A stretch of 33,186 nucleotides of DNA from an uncultured Campylobacter sp. (GTDB lineage Bacteria > Campylobacterota > Campylobacteria > Campylobacterales > Campylobacteraceae): the NCBI RefSeq assembly GCF_905373215.1, contig NZ_CAJPRT010000017.1, forward strand, positions 1 to 33,186, written 5' to 3'. Under the pieces are notes generated by a model. That model was not told the DNA's origin, did no database searches, and worked only from the letters and a program-made list of their open reading frames with translations. The number at the start of each line of letters is the position of its first letter. Position 1 is the stretch's first letter. Both the position numbers and the translations under genes were made by a program. Shown here piece after piece: positions 8,173 to 16,710 of this stretch.

Positions 8173-9573
8173 TTAAATTTTACCGATTTTCGCGAGATTA
8201 TAAAACTCTCTTGCGGCATCGAATTTGCTTTTTATCTCATATCGCTCTCCGCCTAGTTCAAAGCAAATTGTATTCGCGTGCAGTAGTAATCTCGGCGCCC
8301 CTGTCGTTCTGATCCGCTCCGTCTCATCCATCTTTTTATCCAATATCCGCTCCGCTTGCTCTCGCGAAAGCCCATACAGCGGCTCTCCCAATATCGGCGC
8401 ACCCGCGGCAAATAGATGCAGCCTGATCTGATGCTGCCTACCCGTCAGCGGATAACACTCGATCAGGCTAGCGTCCATGTCCTCAAAATATCGCAGCGGG
8501 CGTATCAGCGTGATCGCCTCCTTGCCATCGCGCGATATTTTCATGCGAATTTTAAGATCGGCAAACTCGTCGCTAGGGGCAATCGGAGCATCGATCACGA
8601 ATCCCTCAAAATCCTTTAAAAATTTCAGTTTCTCGCTAAATTTTGCGTATTTTGCAGGCTCAAATTTTTTAAAATTTACGCAACCCATAGAAGTGGCTGG
8701 CAAAGATTTAGCCACAGATAAGGCACAAGGTTTATGTCCGTTATCCGCGCTACTCATCGCGATAGCGGGTTTAAGCTTATCACTCACGCCGCAGGATAAG
8801 TCATCAAATTCAAATCTACTGCCAACATCGCCAATAGGAGCGTCAGATTTAAATTTAGCCTGCGCTCTGTCAGATAGAGCATCGCACCACAATCCCCTAC
8901 TCGCACTATCAGGTAAGGTATTAAATCCAAATTTATCGCCTGCTCCTTTTAGAGCTAGTGTATCGCGCAGATCCGACACGTTATCTGGTAAACTCACAGC
9001 ATCACCCGCAAATTTTGATCCGCAAATTTCATCCGAGCCTAGCGCATAGCAATCCTCTATCTCGCCATTGCAAGCGGCACCTTGCAAGCTCTCCCTCAAA
9101 TCTCCTCGTACGAGCGCTAGATAGCTTTTCATCACTCTACGCTGTTCGAAGCACTCTTTAAGCTCGCGCGCCGCGTCTTTATCCTTAGCAACGATAAGAA
9201 TTCCGCTGGTTTCTAAATCAAGCCTATGCGCCACGCACGCATCCTGCCCGTATAGCGACCAGATCTCGTCATACATATTATAAGGCGAGTTGCGCCCGCT
9301 CGGGTGGCTAAGAATTCCACTCGGCTTGTCAAATGCCGCAAACGCATCGCACTCAAAGATCGGCTTCAGTCCGCGCGGCTCGCATTTGTAATCGATCAAA
9401 AAAATTTCTCCGTGCGCGACGGAGTTTTTATGCAAATTCTGATCCTCCGCATCGGTTACGCGATGCTTGTCACAGATGCGCTGCGCGGATTTCATATCGT
9501 ATCCGAGGCTAAGCAGAATTTCATAAATTTTGCGTCCCTCAAAGCTTCCCAAGCTTCTTTTCTCATAACCCAT
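8173..9573 (-). CDS. RluA/RluD-family pseudouridine synthase with internal insertion
   Basis: Members isomerise uridine to pseudouridine in 23S rRNA or tRNA. The 466-residue product has an N-terminal segment with S4-like features (about 1-60), FDKPSGILSHPSG (81-93), the catalytic motif HRLD with Asp119, ETSGILIVAKDK, and the RNA-binding motif TGRQHQIRLH (377-386). In ordinary relatives the catalytic Asp and the TGRxHQIR motif are roughly 110 residues closer. Here residues about 175-310 form an extra, low-complexity, Asp/Ser-rich segment. Both catalytic halves look intact, so it may still be active. It diverges from purB with a 75-bp gap. A pseudouridine synthase gene also lies near rnj and ksgA in C. 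jejuni as I recall. The exact target site cannot be told from sequence. Confidence 0.88.
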   Translation of the reverse strand: MGYEKRSLGSFEGRKIYEILLSLGYDMKSAQRICDKHRVTDAEDQNLHKNSVAHGEIFLIDYKCEPRGLKPIFECDAFAAFDKPSGILSHPSGRNSPYNMYDEIWSLYGQDACVAHRLDLETSGILIVAKDKDAARELKECFEQRRVMKSYLALVRGDLRESLQGAACNGEIEDCYALGSDEICGSKFAGDAVSLPDNVSDLRDTLALKGAGDKFGFNTLPDSASRGLWCDALSDRAQAKFKSDAPIGDVGSRFEFDDLSCGVSDKLKPAIAMSSADNGHKPCALSVAKSLPATSMGCVNFKKFEPAKYAKFSEKLKFLKDFEGFVIDAPIAPSDEFADLKIRMKISRDGKEAITLIRPLRYFEDMDASLIECYPLTGRQHQIRLHLFAAGAPILGEPLYGLSREQAERILDKKMDETERIRTTGAPRLLLHANTICFELGGERYEIKSKFDAAREFYNLAKIGKI

Positions 9574-9597
9574 ATTAAACTTTCAGCCCCATTTTTA

Positions 9598-9603
9598 TAT
9601 AAT
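9598..9603 (+). promoter_or_regulatory. -10 box (TATAAT) of purB
   Basis: It lies in TTTTTATATAATTTTTGCC, about 45 bases before the purB ATG. Read on the other strand the same AT stretch gives TATATAAA, which could serve the divergent pseudouridine synthase. Confidence 0.55.
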
Positions 9604-9648
9604 TTTTGCCATCATTATACAAGAAATTCTAACCGAAAGGCTACTAAA

Positions 9649-10980
9649 ATGGTCGAAAGATACGCAAGAAAAGAGATGTCTGAAAAATGGAGCTTGCAAG
9701 CCAAATACGACGCGTGGCTAAAAGTCGAGCTTGCGGCGGTTAAGGCGTGGAATAAACTAGGTCTAATAAGCGACTGCGATAAAGATAAAATTCTACAAAA
9801 CGCAAGCTTTAAAATCGAGCGGATAGATGAGATCGAAAAGACCACCAAGCACGACGTGATTGCATTTCTAACGAGCGTGAGTGAGAGCCTTGGGCAGGAG
9901 AGTCGCTTCGTGCATTACGGAATGACTAGTAGTGACTGCATCGATACCGCCGTCGCGCTACAAATCAAAGAAAGCATGGAACTCATCATTGAGGATGTGC
10001 AAAATTTAAAAGCCGCGATAAAATCTCAAGCCATGAAGCATAAAATGACGCTGATGGTCGGGCGCAGCCACGGTATCCACGGCGAGCCGATCACTTTCGG
10101 ACTCGTGCTTGCGGTCTGGTATGATGAGATAAATCGCGCGCTAGAGCTTTTGCAACACGCAAAAAGCGTCATCAGCTACGGCAAAATAAGCGGTGCGATG
10201 GGAAATTTCGCCCACGCTCCACTAGAGCTGGAAGAGCTGGTGTGCGAATATCTGGGGCTAAAGCCCGCTCCCGCGTCCAATCAAGTCATCCAGCGCGATC
10301 GCTACGCACAGGTGATGAGCGCACTTGCGATCCTAGCTTCCAGCTGCGAAAAGATCGCTATCGCAATCCGTCACTATCAACGCACAGAGGTTTATGAGGC
10401 GGAGGAATTTTTTAGCCCAGGTCAAAAGGGCAGCTCTGCGATGCCGCACAAACGAAATCCCGTGCTTAGCGAAAACGTAACTGGACTATGTCGTATGATC
10501 CGTAGCTTCGCAATACCCGCGATGGAGGATGTAGCACTATGGCACGAACGCGACATCAGCCATAGCTCGGTCGAGCGATTTATCCTCCCTGATGGCTTTA
10601 TAACCGCCGATTTTATGCTAAATCGCTTGACGAGCTTGATCGAAAAACTGCTCGTATATCCCGAAAATATGATGAGAAATCTAAATTTAACCGGTGGACT
10701 CGTATTTTCGCAGCGCGTGCTACTAGAGCTGCCTAAACGAGGAGTTAGCAGAGAGGATGCCTATAAAATCGTGCAACGTAATGCAATGAAGGTCTGGGCG
10801 GATCTGCAAGAGGGCAAAAAAGCTATAGATGAGCAAGGGCATAGCCTGTTTTTGCAAAATCTGCTAGCAGATACAAAGCTACGAGAAAAGCTAAGCGAAA
10901 GCGAAATCAAAGAGTGCTTTGACTACGGATATTACACCAAAAACGTGGACGCGATTTTCGCTAGGGTTTTTGGCAAATAG
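9649..10980 (+). CDS. purB: Adenylosuccinate lyase PurB
   Basis: PurB catalyses two fumarate-releasing steps: SAICAR to AICAR in de novo purine synthesis, and adenylosuccinate to AMP. The 443-residue product starts MVERYARKEMSEKWSLQAKY and carries the superfamily signature SSAMPHKRNP, the loop GMTSSDCIDTA and the catalytic-His region GRSHGIHGEP. The open frame extends upstream to 9304, but that part overlaps the opposite-strand gene and lies before the promoter. The ATG at 9649 has GAAAGG eight bases upstream and gives the standard N-terminus. It is monocistronic here. The product AICAR links it to HisF, encoded 5 kb upstream. Confidence 0.97.
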   Translation: MVERYARKEMSEKWSLQAKYDAWLKVELAAVKAWNKLGLISDCDKDKILQNASFKIERIDEIEKTTKHDVIAFLTSVSESLGQESRFVHYGMTSSDCIDTAVALQIKESMELIIEDVQNLKAAIKSQAMKHKMTLMVGRSHGIHGEPITFGLVLAVWYDEINRALELLQHAKSVISYGKISGAMGNFAHAPLELEELVCEYLGLKPAPASNQVIQRDRYAQVMSALAILASSCEKIAIAIRHYQRTEVYEAEEFFSPGQKGSSAMPHKRNPVLSENVTGLCRMIRSFAIPAMEDVALWHERDISHSSVERFILPDGFITADFMLNRLTSLIEKLLVYPENMMRNLNLTGGLVFSQRVLLELPKRGVSREDAYKIVQRNAMKVWADLQEGKKAIDEQGHSLFLQNLLADTKLREKLSESEIKECFDYGYYTKNVDAIFARVFGK

Positions 10981-11831
10981 CAGACACGTAGCTTGCTATT
11001 TTAAAGCTCCGAGCAAGCCTATAAAATATAGTGAGGCGGCTAGAAATTTATGTTTGCGCTAAAGCGCTTTAAAAACAGCGATTGAAATTTTAAAATTTTT
11101 ACAAAGACAAAATTTTAGTAAAAGCACAGCGCTTGCGGATTAATCTGGTATCTAAATCCGCACGACCAGACACCACTGCTTTTACCGCGAATTTATAAAG
11201 GTAAAATTCTGTGCTTTCGACTAACCTTAAAATCGTAAAATTTAATGCTTTAAAACGGTAAAATTCTAAAATTCTTAGACGCAGTAATTTTAGAATTTTA
11301 CCGCAAAATTTAAGTGCTAATCCCGAATATGTAAATGTGAGATTTCCATAAAGCAAACAGGACCAATTCGCCTCTAAATCAACTGCCATTAAAGCGCAAT
11401 CCTTTTACGTGCTCGCTTAGCATTTTGCCTATGGCAACCAACCAAATTTTAATGATTTTATGGTGCTTCTGCGTTGGCTCAAGCTAGAGGTCGTGAGATA
11501 TCCGAAGCAATTATGAAACAAATTTAAAGTGGCAAATGGAGACATTAATAAAATTCCGCTTTTTCAACTTGAAATTATAACGATTCTTAGAAAAAAGCGG
11601 ATTGAGTAAAATTTCATAAATTCCATCAATTTAAGTGCTTACCAGATAGCACCAAAATACAAGCCAAGCATGTGTGAATATATTTGAATTTTGTATGTAC
11701 GAGTGGATAAAATTTGACGTCTAGCACCGGCAGCACCCTTGATTATCATATAATTGCATCTGAATTGCTAGCAAATTTCGGATTAAACAATTCTGCGATT
11801 TGATGTCTAATAATTATTTGGAATTTAAAAT
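10981..11831. other. Long spacer rich in RAATTY words, no gene
   Basis: About 850 bases between purB and the outer-membrane gene. A 96-codon minus-strand frame (11099-11389) is produced by the AT-rich palindromic sequence and has no ribosome site or family features. I counted about two dozen AAATTT/AAATTC/GAATTT/GAATTC hexamers by eye. The outstanding structure is the inverted repeat at 11256-11303. Confidence 0.6.
11256..11303. repeat. Perfect 18-bp inverted repeat, 12-base loop
   Basis: CGGTAAAATTCTAAAATT (11256-11273) and AATTTTAGAATTTTACCG (11286-11303) are exact reverse complements. No T-run follows on either strand. It sits in gene-free DNA, over 270 bases from purB and over 570 from the next gene, so a terminator role is unlikely. 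Confidence 0.8.
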
Positions 11832-11861
11832 GGATGGAGCGGGAGTTCGTTCGCTCCATCC
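11832..11861 (-). terminator. Terminator of the outer-membrane protein gene
   Basis: A perfect 10-bp stem, GGATGGAGCG / CGCTCCATCC, with a 10-base loop begins 21 bases beyond the stop of the minus-strand gene. In that direction it is followed by ATTTTAAATT, a weak U-rich tail. Confidence 0.7.
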
Positions 11862-11882
11862 TGCGCTAGCACGTTAGAATTT

Positions 11883-12518
11883 TTAAAATTTAAAGTTATA
11901 CCCCATATAAATTCCATGGTTAGTCTCATATACCTTGTCTACGTCCTCTCCGAGTTTACTGGCCTTGTATCTCGTGTAGTCCGCCTTGTAGCCAAACTCG
12001 ATCTCGTTATGCTCATCAAAGCTATATAAACCGCCCAGTCTTGCGCCGATTACCCAGCCAGGCAGAGTCTTTGAAAGCGAATCGCTGCTTCCGTCAGATT
12101 CGTCATATGAATAAATTTTATATTTCAAAAATGAAACCCCTGTATATGCGCCCGCTACGAGTTTAAAGCCGTTTACAATCTCAGGCGTAAAATCCCCGCC
12201 TATGAACAGGCTATGCTTGTTCCACTCGTGTTTAAATATGACGTCCTCCTCGTCAGTGCCAGTTTTCGAAGCTTTGAAATCATACAAGTACTCGCCGTAC
12301 GCCCTAGCTATACCAAAATCATAGCCGCCTTTAAAGCCGAGCGCAGCCTGCCCCTTATTATCTTTATTTGTGCCAGAATCTTCCTCGTCAGACCATTTAG
12401 TAGTGATGCTGGATTTAAAAGAATAATCTCCCTCGATACCTAAAAATATCCCCTCGCCGAAGCTTGCGCTCGCGCACACTGCAGCAGCAAACGCCGCGAT
12501 TAAAATTTTGTTTTTCAC
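11883..12518 (-). CDS. Outer-membrane beta-barrel protein with signal peptide
   Basis: A 211-residue small porin-like or OmpA/opacity-like barrel. Residues 1 to about 22 form a Sec signal peptide (MKNKILIAAFAAAVCASASF then GEG). The mature part alternates polar and hydrophobic residues in strands separated by acidic, Ser-rich turns (for example EEDSGTNKDNKG and YDESDGSSDS). It ends in YMGYNFKF with a C-terminal Phe, the BAM recognition signal. The start is GTG at 12518, with AGGAG five bases upstream; the overlapping ATG one base pair away hits a stop at once. Substrate and role are unknown. It has its own promoter and terminator. Confidence 0.85.
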   Translation of the reverse strand: MKNKILIAAFAAAVCASASFGEGIFLGIEGDYSFKSSITTKWSDEEDSGTNKDNKGQAALGFKGGYDFGIARAYGEYLYDFKASKTGTDEEDVIFKHEWNKHSLFIGGDFTPEIVNGFKLVAGAYTGVSFLKYKIYSYDESDGSSDSLSKTLPGWVIGARLGGLYSFDEHNEIEFGYKADYTRYKASKLGEDVDKVYETNHGIYMGYNFKF

Positions 12519-12638
12519 ATTTTCTCCTTACAATTTATAATTTCGGGCTTTCCGCCGCCGCCGCTTTGCCATTTCATCGCTTGCTATCTTTAAGCATTTC
12601 CCGCCAGGTTTGCTTACAAGCGCATTTAAAATTTGTTG

Positions 12639-12644
12639 ATTATA
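12639..12644 (-). promoter_or_regulatory. Possible -10 box (TATAAT) of the outer-membrane protein gene
   Basis: ATATTATAATCAAC on the minus strand, about 120 bases upstream of the GTG. It would give a leader of about 110 bases, long enough for post-transcriptional control, as is common for outer-membrane protein mRNAs. Confidence 0.45.
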
Positions 12645-12857
12645 ATATCCTTTTTTTGAAATTTCGATGAATTTCGCGACAAGACTTGGAATTTTATCTC
12701 ACTCGCCTTGGATAAAATTCTATCTCGATTGCCAGCACGGAATTCGACGAAATTCTACGCCACCTCCCTTGGGCAGCTAGCAAATTTAAATGCCAGAGCC
12801 ATTAAAAAATAATCTGTGATGAAATTTAAAGCGCTTATTTAGTTGTTCGTTTTTATG

Positions 12858-12863
12858 TATAAT
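12858..12863 (+). promoter_or_regulatory. -10 box (TATAAT) upstream of the DASS transporter
   Basis: TTTTATGTATAAT has the same TGTATAAT form as the box before the ABC operon. A second, weaker candidate (TGTATCAT, box at 12970-12975) lies close to the gene and would give a leader of about 20 bases; the first would give about 130 bases including the hairpin at 12884-12914. Confidence 0.5.
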
Positions 12864-12883
12864 TTAAAATTTACACACGAGAT

Positions 12884-12914
12884 AAGTGCCGTGTTACCGA
12901 TAGTAACTGCACTT
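12884..12914 (+). promoter_or_regulatory. Interrupted inverted repeat in the DASS leader
   Basis: AAGTGC-cgt-GTTAC-cgata-GTAAC-t-GCACTT: two nested perfectly paired blocks followed by TTAAAAA. It lies between a TATAAT box and the transporter gene, so it may be an operator, an attenuator-like hairpin or a leader structure. Confidence 0.5.
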
Positions 12915-13001
12915 TTAAAAATTTAAGACGATTTGATTTGGAATTTATAAAATTCCCGCCTCATTTTTGTATCATAAGCCAAATCCAAAAAAGGAGTATC
13001 T

Positions 13002-14474
13002 ATGGAAGAACACAAAGTGGAATTACGCAACTCCCGCTTACAAGGGCCGCTGGACTCAGACGTAGACGAGCTGGGTTTAGACAGGCTCACCGACACCGTG
13101 CCATTTCCTAAGCGCGGCGTCATCATTATGGCGATTGCCGCTGCAGTGGGCTTTGCTCTATATGCCGCGTTACCATTTGAGCCCAATGTCAAAAAAGGCC
13201 TTGCGCTACTTGCTTTCATTGCGATTATGTGGCTTACAGAGGCCGTGCATATCACGGTAACTGCGCTTATGGTGCCGGTGCTTGCGGTAGCTATCGGGCT
13301 TGGCAAATTCGCTAAAGATGGCACTTTCGCAGCTGCCACCATTAAAAGCACGCTTGCAAATTTTGCAAACCCTACGATCTTTACCTTTTTCGGCGGTTTT
13401 GCTCTGGCGACGGCTCTGCATATGCAAAAGCTAGATAAAAAGATCGCGATGTGGCTAATCGCCCGCGCAGGCGGTCGCTTGGGCGTGGCTGCGATTTTAA
13501 TCTGCCTTGCTACGGCGATCCTTTCGATGTGGGTTTCAAATACCGCAACTGCTGCTATGATGCTTCCAATCGCGCTTGGAATTTGCGCCAATATGGACGA
13601 GAGCAAAGATCGCGGCACGCTCGTGTTTTTGCTTTTAGGCATCGCGTATTCTGCAAGCATCGGAGGTTTGGGCACGCTCGTGGGCTCGCCGCCAAATTTA
13701 ATCGTGGCTCAAGCCTTGCACTACAGCTTCGCGGACTGGATGAAGGTAGGTTTGCCGCTAATGTGCGTGATGCTGCCAATAATGCTTGTGGTGCTTTATA
13801 TAATTTTCAAGCCGAATTTAAGCCATAAAATAGAGATGGATCTGGAGCATATCCCTTGGACACGCGAGCGCATTATTACGATCGTCGTATTTGCTCTAAC
13901 AGCGCTTGGCTGGATATTTTCGAAGCAAATTTCAGCTCTTGTGGGCTTTAAAGTGGACGATGCCTATGTAGCGATCTGCTCGGCAGTCGTAATCGTCATT
14001 CTAGGGCTTGCCAAATGGCACGACATCGCTGAAAACACCGAGTGGGGCGTGCTGCTGCTTTTTGGCGGCGGACTTACGCTAAGTGCGGTTTTAGGCGATT
14101 CCGGAGCTTCTAAGGTGCTTGGCGATCTAGTCGCGCATACTTTCGGTGGAGCGCCTACTTACATCGTACTTTTAGTAACAGCAGTTTTCATCATCTGCCT
14201 TACGGAATTTACGAGCAATACCGCCTCTGCTGCACTTTTAGTACCAGTATTTGCGGGAGTAGCGGCGCAAATGGGGCTACCGAAAGAAACTCTTACTATA
14301 GTAATCGGTGTGGGCGCAAGCTGCGCTTTCATAATGCCGGTAGCGACGCCGCCGAATGCTTTGGTCTTCGGAACGGGACGCATTCGCCAGGCGGAAATGG
14401 TACGAAGTGGCGGAATTCTAGCGATATTCTCCGCGTTTTTGGTTTCGGGATACGCGTATATTTTTTACTCGTAA
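13002..14474 (+). CDS. DASS/SLC13-family sodium-coupled anion transporter
   Basis: A 490-residue inner-membrane permease of the divalent anion:sodium symporter family, which imports C4-dicarboxylates, citrate, phosphate or sulfate. After a hydrophilic 40-residue N-terminus it has about 11-12 hydrophobic segments. The two family-diagnostic SNT motifs are present: WVSNTATAAMMLPIALG in the first half and EFTSNTASAALLVPVFAG in the second, which build the Na+ and substrate sites. GTLVGSPPNLIVAQAL and VATPPNALVFGTG are the matching substrate-site loops. Dicarboxylate (succinate, fumarate, malate) is the likely substrate because these organisms live on C4 acids, but the sequence does not settle it. 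AAAAAAGGAG precedes the ATG by six bases, a strong ribosome site that is exactly complementary to the candidate sRNA at 24051-24115. Confidence 0.9.
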   Translation: MEEHKVELRNSRLQGPLDSDVDELGLDRLTDTVPFPKRGVIIMAIAAAVGFALYAALPFEPNVKKGLALLAFIAIMWLTEAVHITVTALMVPVLAVAIGLGKFAKDGTFAAATIKSTLANFANPTIFTFFGGFALATALHMQKLDKKIAMWLIARAGGRLGVAAILICLATAILSMWVSNTATAAMMLPIALGICANMDESKDRGTLVFLLLGIAYSASIGGLGTLVGSPPNLIVAQALHYSFADWMKVGLPLMCVMLPIMLVVLYIIFKPNLSHKIEMDLEHIPWTRERIITIVVFALTALGWIFSKQISALVGFKVDDAYVAICSAVVIVILGLAKWHDIAENTEWGVLLLFGGGLTLSAVLGDSGASKVLGDLVAHTFGGAPTYIVLLVTAVFIICLTEFTSNTASAALLVPVFAGVAAQMGLPKETLTIVIGVGASCAFIMPVATPPNALVFGTGRIRQAEMVRSGGILAIFSAFLVSGYAYIFYS

Positions 14475-14607
14475 AATTCCGTCAAAATTCTATAGTCCGG
14501 GTATCTGCTCGGACTAAATATATTTATAAGATATATTTTTAAACTCCTAAATTTTCGGAATTTTTATAAAAAAATTCTAATTTAATACTATTTTAATCAG
14601 TTATTTG

Positions 14608-14613
14608 TATAAT
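14608..14613 (+). promoter_or_regulatory. -10 box (TATAAT) of the amino-acid ABC operon
   Basis: TTATTTGTATAATACGC after an AT-rich run. Transcription would start near 14620, which excludes the upstream ATG at 14605 and leaves ATG 14641 as the first start. Confidence 0.65.
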
Positions 14614-14640
14614 ACGCATATTTTATGGAAAGAAGAATTT

Positions 14641-15294
14641 ATGGATTTTGATTTTATAGCTAAATTTAGCCCGATGTTCGTAAAGGCGGGAATTTTAACG
14701 CTGAAGCTCGCATTTTACGGGATTTTACTATCCATCATCATCGGTTTTATCTGCACACTGATAAAATATAAAAGATTGCCGCTGCTAAGCCCGCTTGTGA
14801 GCGCATATATCGAGCTGTCGCGCAATACTCCGCTTTTAATTCAGCTATTTTTTCTATACTACGGCCTACCGAAGCTGGGCGTTCAAATTTCTGGCTTTAC
14901 CTGCGCGATCGTGGGGCTTGCGTTTTTGGGCGGAAGCTATATGAGCGAGAGCTTTAGGCTCGGTTTTGAGGCGATAAAAAAATCTCAGATCGAAAGCGCG
15001 ATGAGCCTCGGTCTTAGTGAGGCTCAGATAGTCTTTTACGTCGTGCTGCCGCGCGCCTTTGCGATCGCCCTGCCCTCCATCAGCGCAAACATAATCTTTC
15101 TGCTTAAAGAAACTTCGATCGTTAGCATCGTAGCGCTCGCTGATCTCGTTTATGCCGCAAAGGACGTGATCGGGCTGTATTATAAGACCAACGAGGCGCT
15201 ATTTATGCTAAGCGTTTCGTATCTGATCATAATCCTGCCGCTTTCACTAGCGCTTACACTGCTTGAAAAGCGCCTTGCATATATGAGAGGCTAG
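14641..15294 (+). CDS. Amino-acid ABC transporter permease (HisM/GlnP type), first subunit
   Basis: A polar amino-acid uptake (PAAT) family permease of 217 residues, starting MDFDFIAKFSPMFVKAGIL. Five or so membrane helices are visible. The cytoplasmic EAA loop that docks on the ATPase reads SAMSLGLSEAQIVFYVVLPRA. ELSRNTPLLIQLFFLYYG is the typical family segment. The start at 14641 is chosen because the -10 box lies upstream of it; AAGAAG precedes it. The gene is two bases from the next permease, so the pair form a heterodimeric channel. The C. jejuni PaqP/PaqQ pair has the same arrangement, as I recall. Confidence 0.92.
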   Translation: MDFDFIAKFSPMFVKAGILTLKLAFYGILLSIIIGFICTLIKYKRLPLLSPLVSAYIELSRNTPLLIQLFFLYYGLPKLGVQISGFTCAIVGLAFLGGSYMSESFRLGFEAIKKSQIESAMSLGLSEAQIVFYVVLPRAFAIALPSISANIIFLLKETSIVSIVALADLVYAAKDVIGLYYKTNEALFMLSVSYLIIILPLSLALTLLEKRLAYMRG

Positions 15295-15296
15295 CG

Positions 15297-15953
15297 ATGG
15301 AACTCTTAAGCGGCGAAAATTTAATTAGGCTTCTTGGCGGGCTCGGGCTCACGCTGCAAATCGCGCTCATTTCAATCGCGGTTTCGCTCGCTCTAGGCTT
15401 GGTGCTTGGAATTTTAATGGCTTCTGGGCGTAGAGCCTTATACATCCCGCTTAAAATTTGCCTAGAGATCGTGCGCATCATGCCGCCCATCGTTTGGCTA
15501 TTTATCGTATATTTCGGCGCGAGCAAGGCATTTGGCATCCATATCTCAAATATCGCGGCTTCGATCATCGTCTTTAGCGTCTGGGGCATTTTTGAGATGA
15601 TGGATCTGGTGCGCGGCGCCGTACTTAGCATCCCCAAGCATCAGTTTGAAAGCGCCGAAGCGCTCGCATTTAGCAGATCTCAAATTTATCTCTACGTGAT
15701 CCTGCCGCTTGCGATGAGGCGCCTGGTACCCGCAACGATAAATTTATTCAGCAGGATGATAAAAACAACCTCGATCGCCGTACTAATCGGCGTCATCGAG
15801 CTCGTCAAGGTTGGACAGCAGATCATCGAAGTGAATGTCTTTCGCGACAATTACGCGCCGCTAATCATCTACGGAGCGATATTTTTCGTATATTTTTTGA
15901 TCTGCTATCCGATCTCGGCGCTTTCGAAAAAACTAGAAAACAGGTGGAGCTGA
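15297..15953 (+). CDS. Amino-acid ABC transporter permease, second subunit
   Basis: A 218-residue permease of the same family, starting MELLSGENLIRLLGGLGLTL. Helices are followed by the family segment LEIVRIMPPIVWLFIVYFGA and the EAA loop SAEALAFSRSQIYLYVILPLA. It follows the first permease with a 2-bp gap, and its stop overlaps the ATG of the ATPase by one base (TGATG), so the operon is tightly coupled. It should pair with the product of 14641-15294 in the inner membrane. Confidence 0.92.
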   Translation: MELLSGENLIRLLGGLGLTLQIALISIAVSLALGLVLGILMASGRRALYIPLKICLEIVRIMPPIVWLFIVYFGASKAFGIHISNIAASIIVFSVWGIFEMMDLVRGAVLSIPKHQFESAEALAFSRSQIYLYVILPLAMRRLVPATINLFSRMIKTTSIAVLIGVIELVKVGQQIIEVNVFRDNYAPLIIYGAIFFVYFLICYPISALSKKLENRWS

Positions 15954-16690
15954 TGGAAATTTTAAAAATCGACAAAGTCAATAAATTTTACGGCGAGCTG
16001 CACGCGCTAAAGGACGTCAGTCTTAGCGTAGCGCAGGGTGAGGTCGTTGTGATCCTAGGCCCCAGCGGCTGCGGCAAAAGTACCCTACTTCGCACGATCA
16101 ATGGGCTAGAGCCGGTACAAAGCGGGAATTTCATAATCGAGGGCGAGCGGATCGATCAAAATTTCAAAGAGTGGCGCAGGATCAGACAAAAGATCGGTAT
16201 GGTCTTTCAAAGCTACGAGCTCTTCGATCATCTAAGCGTGCTGCACAACATAATCCTAGGCCCGATGAAGGTACAAAACGTCCCGAAAGAGGAGGCGATA
16301 ACTCTAGCTCGCGAATGGCTAAAGATCGTAGGTCTTGCGGATAAGGAAAACTCCTACCCCAAAGAGCTTAGCGGCGGGCAGAAGCAGCGCATCGCAATCG
16401 TGCGAAGCCTTGTGATGAAGCCCAAGATCATGCTTTTTGACGAGGTTACCGCAGCGCTTGATCCCGAGATCGTGCGCGAGGTGCTAGACGTAATGCTAAA
16501 TCTCGCCGAAGAGGGGCAGACGATGCTAATCGTAACGCACGAGATGGGCTTTGCGCGCGCCGTAGCCGATCGCATAGTTTTTATGGACGAGGGAAGCATC
16601 GTGGAGATTAACGAACCGGAGGGGTTCTTTACCGCTCCGAAGAGCGAGCGTGCGAAGAAATTTCTAAATATGTTCGAATTTAAAAAATAA
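15953..16690 (+). CDS. Amino-acid ABC transporter ATP-binding protein (GlnQ type)
   Basis: The 245-residue ATPase that powers the importer. Counting from the ATG at 15953: Walker A GPSGCGKST (36-44), Q-loop Gln86 in MVFQS, signature LSGGQ (139-143), Walker B IMLFDE (159-164), D-loop AALDP, and the switch histidine in VTHEMG. All are intact. A GTG at 15944 is in frame (adding MEL), but GGTGGAG overlaps it and serves as ribosome site for the ATG, so I prefer 15953. It lies between the permeases and the binding protein. Confidence 0.95.
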   Translation: MEILKIDKVNKFYGELHALKDVSLSVAQGEVVVILGPSGCGKSTLLRTINGLEPVQSGNFIIEGERIDQNFKEWRRIRQKIGMVFQSYELFDHLSVLHNIILGPMKVQNVPKEEAITLAREWLKIVGLADKENSYPKELSGGQKQRIAIVRSLVMKPKIMLFDEVTAALDPEIVREVLDVMLNLAEEGQTMLIVTHEMGFARAVADRIVFMDEGSIVEINEPEGFFTAPKSERAKKFLNMFEFKK

Positions 16691-16710
16691 ATTTTAATAA
16701 AGGAGAAAAG

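Noticed and set aside
9304..9648. Upstream extension of the purB frame
   Set aside because: It overlaps the divergent pseudouridine synthase, precedes the purB promoter box, and adds sequence not found in PurB.
10991..11018. GCTTGC/GCAAGC pairing after purB as a terminator
   Set aside because: Only six pairs with a 16-base loop and no T-run.
11099..11389. 96-codon minus-strand frame
   Set aside because: It arises from the inverted repeat and AT-rich words; no ribosome site and no recognisable fold.
14018..14040. TGGCAC sequence as a sigma-54 promoter
   Set aside because: It lies inside the DASS coding sequence and lacks a properly spaced TTGC(A/T) partner.
14605..14640. Upstream ATG of the first ABC permease
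   Set aside because: It lies at the -10 box itself, so it cannot be in the transcript; ATG 14641 gives the normal N-terminus.
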